A program made the position numbers and the translations under genes. Below, piece after piece: positions 16,997-25,168 of a stretch of 64,000 nucleotides of DNA. The stretch lies in NCBI GenBank assembly GCA_965215025.1, contig CBDCCV010000002.1:1054001-1118000 (forward strand). Reading direction: 5' to 3'. Position 1 is the first letter of the stretch, and every line of letters begins with the position of its first letter. The notes below the pieces were generated by a model. The model was given only the letters and a program-made list of their open reading frames with translations, ran no database searches and was not told the DNA's origin. Origin of the DNA: CBDCCV01 sp965215025 (lineage in GTDB: Bacteria; Bacteroidota; Rhodothermia; Rhodothermales; Salinibacteraceae).

Positions 16997-19966
16997 TCAG
17001 CGCGTGGTGACGGCCCACCGGCGGTCCTCGAAGCGAAAGGCGCCGGCCAGCCGTAGCGCAACGTCGAAGTGGTGGAAAAAGCGCAGCTCAAGCCCCAGCC
17101 CCGCCCCCACGGACGAGCGGCTGCCGCTCACGAACCGGCTCTCGACAGGCCGGAGCGCCTGCGCGAAGCCGTAGGCGTAAAGCGCTTTGAAGTAGAACGG
17201 CACGAGCACGAACCCGTCGTCGATGTACCAGAGCGGGCGCGTGAGTTCGAGGTCGAGGCGGGCGAAGGTGCCGGCCCCGAGGCCCTCACCCTCATAGCCG
17301 CGCGGCCCGAACAAATCGGCGTCGAAGAGGCCGCCGCCGTTCTGCGTGAGGAGGGCGGCGCCCAGACGCAGGCCCGTGCTGCTTACTTTGAGAAACGGCA
17401 GGTAGAGGCTGCTCTCCATCTGGAGCGCGCGGCTTGGCCGGACGCCGCCGCCGCGCGTCCAGGCGTCCGCCTCGGCCACGGCGCTGAGCGTGAGGCCCGT
17501 GTTGGGTACGAGGTCGCGCGGGTTGGCTTGCAGGCGGTAGGCCAAGAAGGCGGCCGGCGTGAGCGTGAGGCGCGTGCGGAAGTCGGTGAAGGGGTCGCTC
17601 GCCTCGTCGATGAAGCGCGTCTGCCGCCATTCCGTGTTCAGGAAAAAGCTCGCGTACGTCTGAAACACGTTCGACTCGACGATGACGGGCGCGCGCAGGC
17701 CGAGCGCCGCGCCGCGTTCTTCCACGCCCACGCGCCGCATCACGCGCGCGCCGTCATCGCTTGCAAACGTGGCCGTCGTGGCGAAGGGCCGGTTGAAGAG
17801 CGTGAGCGAGGGGCGCAGGAGGTAGCACCCCGTCTGCACCGAGGCGGTGCCCCAGAGGCGCCGCGCCTGGTAAAAGCCTTCGGCGCGGTACGTCCACCGC
17901 TGGAGCGGATCGGCACCCTCGGCGGCGAGGCCGGCGCCGAGGCCGAGGTAGGAGTCGAGGCCGCCGGCGTTTTCCTCGGCCTCGTAGCGGAGCGTGGGGT
18001 AGAACATCCGCGGGGCCAAGTAACGCCGGGCGCGGTACGGGCGCGTCTCCGGCGGCAGCTCGGCCGCGGCGGCCTCGACGCCGACGGATGCGCCCGTCGC
18101 CGCAGCGTAGGAGGCCACCTCTTCCCCGTCGTCCTCACGGAGCCAGCGCTGCCACGGCAGGCGCTCGGCGTAGGCCGTCGCCGCCGCGCGTGGGACTTCT
18201 TCGGCGGCGTCCGGCGCGAAGGGCATCCGCACGAGGTCGTAGCGCTCGTGCCGGTAGCTTACGAAGGCGAGCGTTTTTCCATCGGGCGAGAGCGCCGGTT
18301 CGAGCGCGCCGTAGGGCACGTTCGTGAGCTTGAGCAGCCGGTCCTGCTGCGTGTCGAGGGCGTAGACGTTCGCCACGCCGCCCGGATCGGCCGAGAAGAG
18401 GAGCCAGCGCCCGCGCGGTCCCCAGCTTGCGTCGTAGATGGCGGCGTTCTCGAACAAGAGCCACGGCGCGAGCGTGGGGCGTCCCTCGGCATCGGAGGCG
18501 GCGCGGAAGAGGCCCTGATGCCCGCGCACGTTGAGAAGCACAGCCACGGCCCGGCCATCGGGCGCAGGGGCCGCCATCTGAAAGCGCCCGCGCGCGAAGC
18601 CGGTGAGCGGCACGGCCTGGCCGTCTGCTGCGACGCGCATCCACTCGTTGAACGGGCCTCGGTTCTCGAACGCCCACAAGCCGCCGTCCGATGCGGGGAC
18701 GGGCGCGAGGAGGCGGGCGTTCTTCGTCAGGCGCTCGGCCTCTCCGCTTTCGAGGTCGAGGCGGAAGAGGTCGGCGCGCGCCTGGATCAGCACGGTGGCG
18801 TCCGGGACGTAGCGGGCGAAGTAGAGTGCGGACGAATCGGCGCCGAGGCTGAAGTAGGCGTCCTCGGTAAGGTTTTCGTAGGCGATGGGCGTGCGCTCGC
18901 CCGTGGCGGCGTCGATGTGGTAGAAGCCGGGGCGCGTGTGGTAGCCCTCGACGTAGGCAACGAGCGTCGAGTCGTCAAGCCAGCGCGGGCGGCGGTGCTC
19001 CGCGCCTCGCGCGCCGGCGATGAGCGTGCCTTCGGTAAAGGGGCCGAGGCGGTCGAGGCGCTCAAGGGCGCGCGCGTGCATCTCTCTGCGAAAGCGGCGC
19101 CCGACGACCGGCGGCGCTTTGCCCGTGCCCCACCACAGCGCCGGGCCGTAGCCCAGGAGCGGCATCCGGCTAAAGAAGCGCGTGGAGCGGCGGAAAAAGC
19201 GCGCGCCCTCCGCTTCTCCCCCCTCGGCCATCGCCTCGAAGAAGTGCGCCCCGCCGATGTAATGGCGGTCGTAGGGCCGCGTGTAACGGGGCTGGTCCAT
19301 CAGCTGGGCGAGGCTCCAGGGGTCCTCAGCCATCGCTGCCCAGAACCTCATCTGGAAGAGCGGCGCGTGGAGGCGCCCGGCGCCGGGTTCGAGGCGGCTT
19401 TCGCGGTAGACGGCCACGCCCTCGGTGATGCCGGGCGGCGCCAGGAGGTTCAAGGCGCGGCTCCAGTCCGCCGCGAAGGGTCGGATGGCCCACCCGAGAC
19501 CCGGCGCGGCGACGACCTCGGCATGGGCGGCGTGCGTGAGTTCGTGCGGGGCCACGGCGTGGAGCCACGACGGCGAGCGCGTGCCCAGGATGTTGCCTTT
19601 GATGCCTGTGCGCTCGATCTCCTGCTTGAACGGGAACGCGCGCACGAACCCGTTCGAGCGGTCGTTGAACGCATTCAAGACGACGGGCATGTGCAGCCGC
19701 CCACGTTCCAGCCCCACGAGCCGCCGCGTCCCCGGCAGCGACGCTTCGAGGATGGCCGCCGTGGCGTGCGCGTCGTCCTCGGCGCCCGCTTGGTAGATGA
19801 GATCGAAGTGCTCGCTCTCAAGCACGCGGTACGTGACGCGCGGCGGGCGGTACACCACGTCGTAGATGGAGAAGGTCTGCGCCCGCGCCGGCTGGAGCGC
19901 CGCCACGCAGAGCGCGCCGAGCACAACGCAAAAAGCCAAACGAACCACGCGCCCCATGCCGCTCAC
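16997..19966 (-). CDS. Gluzincin-like metalloprotease / beta-propeller / barrel protein
   Basis: A 989-residue exported protein. The signal peptide is at 1-30 ('LAFCVVLGALCVAALQPARA'). Residues 40-300 resemble peptidase-MA-like gluzincins, with 'HELTH' at 141-145 and the helix 'ITEGVAVYRES' (Glu182) as a likely third zinc ligand. Residues 300-620 form TolB/WD40-like propeller blades ('ALSPDGKTLAFVSYRHERYD'). Residues 640-989 are strand-rich and end in a BamA-like barrel pattern. Known relatives with this order occur in Bacteroidota; their substrates are unknown. The start is uncertain: GTG at 19966 overlaps the stop of the DinB-family gene in GTGA, suggesting coupling, while ATG at 19957 gives the same signal peptide. 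Confidence 0.8.
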   Translation of the reverse strand: MSGMGRVVRLAFCVVLGALCVAALQPARAQTFSIYDVVYRPPRVTYRVLESEHFDLIYQAGAEDDAHATAAILEASLPGTRRLVGLERGRLHMPVVLNAFNDRSNGFVRAFPFKQEIERTGIKGNILGTRSPSWLHAVAPHELTHAAHAEVVAAPGLGWAIRPFAADWSRALNLLAPPGITEGVAVYRESRLEPGAGRLHAPLFQMRFWAAMAEDPWSLAQLMDQPRYTRPYDRHYIGGAHFFEAMAEGGEAEGARFFRRSTRFFSRMPLLGYGPALWWGTGKAPPVVGRRFRREMHARALERLDRLGPFTEGTLIAGARGAEHRRPRWLDDSTLVAYVEGYHTRPGFYHIDAATGERTPIAYENLTEDAYFSLGADSSALYFARYVPDATVLIQARADLFRLDLESGEAERLTKNARLLAPVPASDGGLWAFENRGPFNEWMRVAADGQAVPLTGFARGRFQMAAPAPDGRAVAVLLNVRGHQGLFRAASDAEGRPTLAPWLLFENAAIYDASWGPRGRWLLFSADPGGVANVYALDTQQDRLLKLTNVPYGALEPALSPDGKTLAFVSYRHERYDLVRMPFAPDAAEEVPRAAATAYAERLPWQRWLREDDGEEVASYAAATGASVGVEAAAAELPPETRPYRARRYLAPRMFYPTLRYEAEENAGGLDSYLGLGAGLAAEGADPLQRWTYRAEGFYQARRLWGTASVQTGCYLLRPSLTLFNRPFATTATFASDDGARVMRRVGVEERGAALGLRAPVIVESNVFQTYASFFLNTEWRQTRFIDEASDPFTDFRTRLTLTPAAFLAYRLQANPRDLVPNTGLTLSAVAEADAWTRGGGVRPSRALQMESSLYLPFLKVSSTGLRLGAALLTQNGGGLFDADLFGPRGYEGEGLGAGTFARLDLELTRPLWYIDDGFVLVPFYFKALYAYGFAQALRPVESRFVSGSRSSVGAGLGLELRFFHHFDVALRLAGAFRFEDRRWAVTTR

Positions 19967-20475
19967 AGATACCGCTCCTCAAGGATACGCCGGTGGTGCC
20001 GCTCGTGCCCGGCCACGATGTAGACGATGGCACGCACGCTGATCGCCCGCCCGCTCACCTGCCCGCTCCGCCGCAGCTCTTCTTCCCCAAAGCTCCGGAA
20101 GAGGTCCAGCGTAGACGCGCGGACGCGCAGCAGCTCATCGGCCAGATCAGACAGCGTGCGTTCGGAAAGATCGAGCGCCGCGACGTAGGCGTCCTGGTCG
20201 AAGCCCGGCAGCGGCGTCCGGTCACCGCGCGCGAGGCGGAGCGCCCGGCAGGCGAAGATGCGCTCCGTATCGATCACGTGGGCGGCGACCTCCTTTACGC
20301 TCCACTTCCCCGGCGCGTAGCGGTGCTCTTCCTTTTCCGGATCAATCCCTTTGAGTAGCCGCGCCGCGGCGGCGGTCTGCTCTTCGAGCGTGGCGAGCAC
20401 ATCGCCCTCGGGCACGGCCTCGACGTAGCCGCGGTAGAACGGAGCGCACTCGGACGGCGCAGGGCGTTCGATCAT
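19963..20475 (-). CDS. DinB/YfiT-family protein
   Basis: A 170-residue four-helix-bundle protein. Three histidines in the right places, H66 ('AAHVIDTER'), H157 and H161 ('GHERHH'), form the metal site of the DinB superfamily, which includes bacillithiol- and mycothiol-dependent transferases. 'YAPGKWSVKEVAAHVIDTER' is the classic first motif. I start at ATG 20475 (MIERP), which has an AAAAGG 13-17 bases upstream; ATG 20511 would add 12 poorly conserved residues. The 3' end overlaps the metalloprotease gene by four bases. The substrate is unknown. Confidence 0.85.
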   Translation of the reverse strand: MIERPAPSECAPFYRGYVEAVPEGDVLATLEEQTAAAARLLKGIDPEKEEHRYAPGKWSVKEVAAHVIDTERIFACRALRLARGDRTPLPGFDQDAYVAALDLSERTLSDLADELLRVRASTLDLFRSFGEEELRRSGQVSGRAISVRAIVYIVAGHERHHRRILEERYL

Positions 20476-20567
20476 GCGGGGGCGACCTTTTCGCGGGAAG
20501 GGATGTGACATCTGCGCAGATTAAACAAACGCAGCGGAACGCGCAAGGCAAGCCGGCCCGCCTCTTT

Positions 20568-21803
20568 TCACGTCTCCTCGTCTACGAAGAGGACGCCGCG
20601 CACGAGGTCATGGCTGTCGGCGCGCCCGCCCAGGGAGCCGGCCAAGACGCCGAGCGCGGCCACGAAGAGGCTTAGCTTCACGTGGTCGAGCACGCGCACG
20701 GCCGGGTCCACCGTCGGCCACGTCTCCATCAGCTTGGCCGGGAAGATGGTCACCGTGCCGAGGTACGCCAGCCCCATGAAGAGGCCGAAGAGGAGCAGCA
20801 TGGTCAGAAAAAGACTCAGCGCCGTGGCCGCGCCGGTGACGACGGTGGACTCGGCCAGCACGCGCCCGCGGCCGAGCACGCCGCCAAAGGCGAAGGCGCG
20901 GTAGAGCACCGCCGTGGCGCCCATCACGGACACCGCCGAGAAGAGCGCGAGCTGGTACAGCTCCACCGTGCTGCCCACGTCCCAGACCTCCGCGCTGAAG
21001 AAGACGACGATGATGACCGAGAGCGCCGCCGTGATCATCGTCGGCAGGCGCGTGAGGAGGCGGAAGGGGTTGGCGCGGACCACGGCGCGGGCGATGCTGG
21101 CGCGGTCGCGGAAGACCGTCCGGAGCGCGAAGGCCGTGCGGCTCCCCCCTGCGCTCGTGCGCTCGTGCGCCTCCTGCGGCAGCGCGCGCCGCATGGCCTC
21201 GCGCTGCGCATCGGTGAGGGCGGCCATCGCGTCGAGGTCGTCCACGCCGGCGAAGTCGTACATCACGTTGCCGGGGTCCTCGGCGTGGGCGAGGTTGAGC
21301 AGGTGGCCGAAGCTGTGCAAAAGCAGCGTGCTCAGGCGCCGGACGGCGAGCGCCTCGCCCTCTTCGTCGCCCCAGAAGGCGGGGTCGAGCCGCTTCGTGG
21401 AGACGACGGCCACGTTGGTGATCTGGCTCGGGAGCGCGAGCGTGTAGGAGAGCGTCGCCGCGGCGAGGTCCACCTCCGTGACGATGAGGAGGAAGTGCAC
21501 GCCGCGCTCGAGCTTCTCGGCCATGCCGATCTGCAAGAAGTCGAGCGGGGCGTAGGCGCCGGCGGCCGGCGTCAGGTGCGGCCCCTCGAAGGCAAGCAGC
21601 TCGACGCGCACGCCGAGCGCGCCCGTGAGCGCTTCGTCGAACGCGCGCGTCGCCTCTTCGACGCGGCGTCCGAACCGCGCGGAGTCTTTCCCCTCGACCT
21701 CCATCGTCATCACGCCCACGGCGTACCCGCCCGGCACCGAGGCTGCGTCAGCGGCGGAGCTTGTCATAGGCGCGGAGCGGCTTGCGGGCGCGGCGGATGG
21801 CAT
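20568..21803 (-). CDS. Membrane protein with degenerate metzincin-type motif
   Basis: A 411-residue protein. Residues 25-240 form a soluble domain with 'HSFGHLLNLAH' at 163-173, spaced exactly like the metzincin motif HExxHxxGxxH. The catalytic Glu is Ser164 and the Gly is Asn170. 'GNVMYDF' at 178-184 could be the Met-turn. Four hydrophobic helices follow, beginning near 250 ('ITAALSVIIVVFFSA'), then 'LALFSAVSVMGATAVLY', 'LSLFLTMLLLFGLFMGLAYL' and 'LSLFVAALGVLAGSLGG'. Zinc binding by the three histidines remains possible, but without Glu, peptidase activity is doubtful. Starts at 21839, 21803 and 21767 are all possible; none has a clear ribosome binding site. It follows the GT1 gene closely, with a gap of at most 41 bases at the chosen start. 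Confidence 0.7.
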   Translation of the reverse strand: MPSAAPASRSAPMTSSAADAASVPGGYAVGVMTMEVEGKDSARFGRRVEEATRAFDEALTGALGVRVELLAFEGPHLTPAAGAYAPLDFLQIGMAEKLERGVHFLLIVTEVDLAAATLSYTLALPSQITNVAVVSTKRLDPAFWGDEEGEALAVRRLSTLLLHSFGHLLNLAHAEDPGNVMYDFAGVDDLDAMAALTDAQREAMRRALPQEAHERTSAGGSRTAFALRTVFRDRASIARAVVRANPFRLLTRLPTMITAALSVIIVVFFSAEVWDVGSTVELYQLALFSAVSVMGATAVLYRAFAFGGVLGRGRVLAESTVVTGAATALSLFLTMLLLFGLFMGLAYLGTVTIFPAKLMETWPTVDPAVRVLDHVKLSLFVAALGVLAGSLGGRADSHDLVRGVLFVDEET

Positions 21804-21844
21804 GGCGGCAAGGTACAACCGCCGCGCCTCGGCCGCCATGCGCT

Positions 21845-23140
21845 TCAGGCGACGCGGCCCCGTGACGCGCGCACGCTTTCGACGAAGGCGACCGCGTTGG
21901 CAACGCCGTCTTCCCGGCGGATTTCTTCTCCGAGCGCCTCGGCCTTCTTTCGGATCGCCCGGCTCGTCGTTACCTCGCGGAGCGCGGCGGCGAGCTTCTC
22001 GGCCGTCAGCTCTTTTTGCGAGATAGGCGCAGGGCCTACGCCGCACGCGCGGATGCGCCGCCCCCAGAACGGCTGATCGCCAAAGAACGGGCAGATGACG
22101 GTCGGGCAACCGGCGCGCAGCCCGGCGGCCGTGGTGCCGGCGCCGCCGTGGTGGACAGCGGCCGAACAGCGCGGCAACAACCAGTCGTGCGGCGCGGCGT
22201 CGAGCACGTAAACCGACGAAGGGGCACGGGCAGAGCGCAGGCCGCCCCAGCCCGTTGCCAGCACGGCCCGGACGCCCGCCTGCCGGAGGGCCTCCAGCAC
22301 AATGCGCGTCGTCCGTTCAGGATCGCGCGCAGCCATACTGCCGAAGCCGATGTAAACGGGCGGCTCACCCCTTTCGAGAAACGCGCGCAGATCACCGGGC
22401 GGCACGTAGGCGTCGGCTCGGTTGAGGAACCAGTAGCCGGTCGTCCGGACGTGGGCAGGCCAGTCGGGCGGCGGCACGACGACGTGCGGGCTAAAGCCGT
22501 GCAGAACGGGAATCGGCGAACCGTCGGCGTGGTGGAGCAGGCCGGCGCCGCGCGGCATCGGGGGCAGGCCGTGCGCGCGCCGCCACGGTCCGGCATAGCG
22601 GCGCGCGAACCAACCCGAGACCGCATCAACGATCCGGTAGGTGAGCCGGTTGTACGTCGGCCCCCAGCCCGCATCAGGGAAGCCGACGGCCGGGAACGCC
22701 CGCGTCGGCACCAGCTGAGGGAAGACGATTCCCGCGACGGCCGGCACGCCCAGCTTTTCGGCGTAGTGCGGCGCGCCGAACATCTTGGGGTGGTAGACGA
22801 TCAGGTCCGGGTTGGACGCCTGCGCCGCTGCCCACCCGTCCGCCACCAGGTCGCGCTGCATCGCCCCGATCCGCCCGGCGAGGCGCGCCACCGCTTTGAC
22901 CGCGCGCCAGTAGCGCTCGCCCATCTCCTCGAACAGCCCGCGTCCGAGCGGCGAGTCGGCCAGCGCCACCATCTCGTCGCTGACCGGCGCGAGGGGCAGC
23001 CCCGCCCCCTCGGCCAAGTCGCGGAAGCGCGGACTCGTGCCCAGCGTGACGGCGTGCCCGGCTGCCCGCAGCCCCGCTCCCAGCGCGACGTACGGCTGCA
23101 CGTCCCCGCGCGAGCCGATGGTGAGGATGAGGACGTTCAT
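21845..23140 (-). CDS. GT1-family glycosyltransferase (UGT/sterol-glucosyltransferase-like)
   Basis: A 431-residue GT-B enzyme. The N-terminal motif 'ILTIGSRGDVQPYVALGAGL' and the C-terminal donor site 'HHGGAGTTAAGLRAG' followed by 'PFFGDQPFWGRRI' are those of family GT1 enzymes related to fungal sterol 3-beta-glucosyltransferase, zeaxanthin and macrolide glycosyltransferases. It transfers a sugar from a UDP- or TDP-donor to a lipophilic acceptor such as a carotenoid, hopanoid or other lipid; the acceptor is not decidable. The start at 23140 places the first strand at residue 2. It is probably co-transcribed with the membrane protein downstream. No carotenoid genes are nearby. Confidence 0.88.
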   Translation of the reverse strand: MNVLILTIGSRGDVQPYVALGAGLRAAGHAVTLGTSPRFRDLAEGAGLPLAPVSDEMVALADSPLGRGLFEEMGERYWRAVKAVARLAGRIGAMQRDLVADGWAAAQASNPDLIVYHPKMFGAPHYAEKLGVPAVAGIVFPQLVPTRAFPAVGFPDAGWGPTYNRLTYRIVDAVSGWFARRYAGPWRRAHGLPPMPRGAGLLHHADGSPIPVLHGFSPHVVVPPPDWPAHVRTTGYWFLNRADAYVPPGDLRAFLERGEPPVYIGFGSMAARDPERTTRIVLEALRQAGVRAVLATGWGGLRSARAPSSVYVLDAAPHDWLLPRCSAAVHHGGAGTTAAGLRAGCPTVICPFFGDQPFWGRRIRACGVGPAPISQKELTAEKLAAALREVTTSRAIRKKAEALGEEIRREDGVANAVAFVESVRASRGRVA

Positions 23141-23187
23141 AAGCCTGCCGCTGCGCCTGTACGTTCGCCTTGCTCGGAGCAACCTGC

Positions 23188-23445
23188 CTACCCGAACCCT
23201 CCAAACTGGCGCGACGAGTGCAGGACGGTCAGGATCAGCACCTCCTCGCCCGCCTCGTCAACATGGTACATGATTCGGTACGCCCGATAAATGATCTCGT
23301 GGAGTTGGTCGTCCTCGGCTTCGGGAATCATCCGGCCCGAATGCGAAAACACCTCCAGCCGCCAGGTAGCTTCAAACACCTGTTCCTCGAAGCGCTCGGC
23401 GTACTCAGGCACCACCTCGCGGTAATAGTCGGAAATGGCCTCCAT
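23188..23445 (-). CDS. ParE/RelE-type toxin, N-terminus possibly frameshifted
   Basis: An 85-residue protein. 'MEAISDYYREVVPEYAERFE', 'FSHSGRMIPEAEDDQLHEII' and 'YRAYRIMYHVDEAGEEVLIL' match the ParE/RelE toxin fold, whose members inhibit gyrase or cleave ribosome-bound mRNA. Family members begin with a strand of about 8-12 residues ('VxxTPxAxxDL') before 'EAIxDYY'. That strand is missing from this frame. Another frame just upstream, from ATG 23468, reads MVTAGAKG, which looks like the missing strand. The ATG at 23468 is 15 bases after the antitoxin stop, a normal spacing. A one-base frameshift (real or sequencing) is likely, so the toxin may be inactive. Confidence 0.7.
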   Translation of the reverse strand: MEAISDYYREVVPEYAERFEEQVFEATWRLEVFSHSGRMIPEAEDDQLHEIIYRAYRIMYHVDEAGEEVLILTVLHSSRQFGGFG

Positions 23446-23483
23446 CCCTTCGCGCCTGCGGTGACCATCGCGCAGCGGCCCTG

Positions 23484-23693
23484 CTACTGCTCCTCTGCGC
23501 GCGAGGCGCGGCGCTGGCGGAAATGGGCCTCAACCTCGGCCTGCGTCATCGTCTCGCCCTCTTCCCCTTCTTTGAGGCCGCGTTCGATCTTGTGCAGGAC
23601 GAACAGGCGCTCAAAGGCGTCGTCGAGCGTGGCGTCGTCCGGAAGCTCGGAGACGGCGCGGACGATGTCGGGTTTGGTGATGGCAGCGGGCAT
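23484..23693 (-). CDS. Antitoxin of the ParE-type pair
   Basis: A 69-residue acidic protein ('ITKPDIVRAVSELPDDATLD'). It has a helical, charge-rich C-terminus ('TMTQAEVEAHFRQRRASRAE') typical of the toxin-wrapping tails of small antitoxins. It lies directly upstream of the ParE-like gene on the same strand, which is the usual order. I chose ATG 23693; in-frame sequence before it is unlike the family. It presumably represses its own promoter; no operator was identified in 23694-23804. Confidence 0.7.
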   Translation of the reverse strand: MPAAITKPDIVRAVSELPDDATLDDAFERLFVLHKIERGLKEGEEGETMTQAEVEAHFRQRRASRAEEQ

Positions 23694-23804
23694 GGCAGTG
23701 TTCGGGTTGTATTCGTGGACCAGACCTTGCCTTTCGGTTGGTGCCCTTCGATCCAGCATAGCCGAATGAATTATGTGCTGCTCCATTCTATTGGCCGGCA
23801 GCCG

Positions 23805-25097
23805 TTACGCACTATACGCAATCTCGTTGAAGGCGCCCTGGATAATCTTCCACCTTCCATCAGGATTATCACGTAAAGCTGGACTTCCGTTCGGCTCCTC
23901 ATATATCATCCTCGCGGTAACACGTTTCTCTCTGGAATTGCCTTCTTTGTCGTATACCACCCTGACATCGATTTCTGTTACTGCTGGGGCTTCGTCAACG
24001 ATGCTCAGAATCTCGAAGGCCCTTAACTTTTTACCCTCGAACATCTCGCGCACCTGTCCAGCATACTTGTTTCTGGACACACTGACGAACTGTTTGAAGA
24101 GAGAACCCATCTTACCGAAGTTACTCTTAGACCAGTACACCATTAAATACGCCAGCGCACGCTCCGGACTGTGCTCTGCGAAATCCTCCGGCAGACCTGT
24201 AGCGGGGCAGTCCTTCCCCACAACTATTTCGCGGGGACACCAGAGGTCGAGCTTTCTTTTCTGCTCTTGAACTTCGACCCAAGACTTTACCGCTTCCCAA
24301 AAACCGATTTCCGATTCGTCTTTCCGGAGTTGCGACTGCTTTTTTCCGGCTCCGACAGCTACGGCCCAGTCTCTGACCACGAAGAGCGCCGCCCACGTCT
24401 TCGCCGCAGTCATCGCGTTAGCGTACCCCAAATCTCGACCATGGATAATACCGTTTCTGTACGGGATAGAGATTTTTTCAGTGGTGGTCTTCCTTCTCGT
24501 TTTACTGAACAGTTTGGCAAGCACGAGTAAACTTGTACTATGAGCAGCGATTGAATCCCAGGCCGTTAAGTCCGTGCCCTCTGCAAACAAACTCTTCCCT
24601 TCGATGTCACACACCAATCCGTCCATGAGAGCGAGGACTACAGGGATGCATGAGTGGTATCTACGGGCGGCGTAATCATCCAGCGCTTTGTAAGCAAGGT
24701 CTTCTCTTTGGCGAAACTCCTTGACTGCGTACATCCTGCGCAGATTCCATCGAACGGTCTCCACATCGTAATAATCTACAAGCAGTGCTTCAGCCTCTTC
24801 CATCTTCCCGGCATTCGCCAGTTCAACAGTTTGCTTCATTAGATCGAAGTTCATTGAATCGTAGGCGACCCATCCACGCCCGGAGAAGTGGTCGTTAAAG
24901 CGATCAGGCATGTTCACAAGCTCTGCTGCTTGCTGGACAAAGTCTTGTGCCCCTTCAAACGAGCCAGACACTTTGCCACTTCCTATCCCGAACTTTTCTA
25001 AAAGCGACATCAATTTAGAAAGTTGTTCCAATCCTTCCGCTGCTTTAAGCAGCTCAGCGGCAGAAGGATTGTCCTTTATTTTGTCTCCTTCGGACAT
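23805..25097 (-). CDS. AT-richer accessory gene with HEPN-like R-x4-H motif
   Basis: A 430-residue, mostly helical soluble protein with no signal peptide. The one diagnostic string is 'PYRNGIIHGRDLGYAN' at 212-227. It contains R214-N-G-I-I-H219, the R-x4-6-H arrangement of HEPN-domain RNases and abortive-infection proteins. The segment 150-240, which includes 'ALMDGLVCDIEGK' and 'TSLLVLAKLFS', fits an HEPN-like bundle. The C-terminal 60 residues form a small beta-rich domain ('EIDVRVVYDKEGNSREKRVT'). The gene is visibly AT-richer, with less GC3 bias, than both neighbours, which supports recent transfer. It lies beside a toxin-antitoxin pair. I start at 25097 (MSEGDK); the function is unproven. 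Confidence 0.65.
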   Translation of the reverse strand: MSEGDKIKDNPSAAELLKAAEGLEQLSKLMSLLEKFGIGSGKVSGSFEGAQDFVQQAAELVNMPDRFNDHFSGRGWVAYDSMNFDLMKQTVELANAGKMEEAEALLVDYYDVETVRWNLRRMYAVKEFRQREDLAYKALDDYAARRYHSCIPVVLALMDGLVCDIEGKSLFAEGTDLTAWDSIAAHSTSLLVLAKLFSKTRRKTTTEKISIPYRNGIIHGRDLGYANAMTAAKTWAALFVVRDWAVAVGAGKKQSQLRKDESEIGFWEAVKSWVEVQEQKRKLDLWCPREIVVGKDCPATGLPEDFAEHSPERALAYLMVYWSKSNFGKMGSLFKQFVSVSRNKYAGQVREMFEGKKLRAFEILSIVDEAPAVTEIDVRVVYDKEGNSREKRVTARMIYEEPNGSPALRDNPDGRWKIIQGAFNEIAYSA

Positions 25098-25168
25098 CGT
25101 TTGGACGACCGTGTTGTTTTCGTGATGCGGTAGTAGAGCGGTTCGCAACCAATGTTGGAACCATCACT

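Noticed and set aside
17069..20023. Open frame of almost 1000 codons on the plus strand, opposite the metalloprotease-propeller gene
   Set aside because: Arg/Ala/Glu/Gly-rich translation with no domain. It is the reverse-strand image of a GC3-biased gene. The minus-strand protein has a signal peptide and clear motifs.
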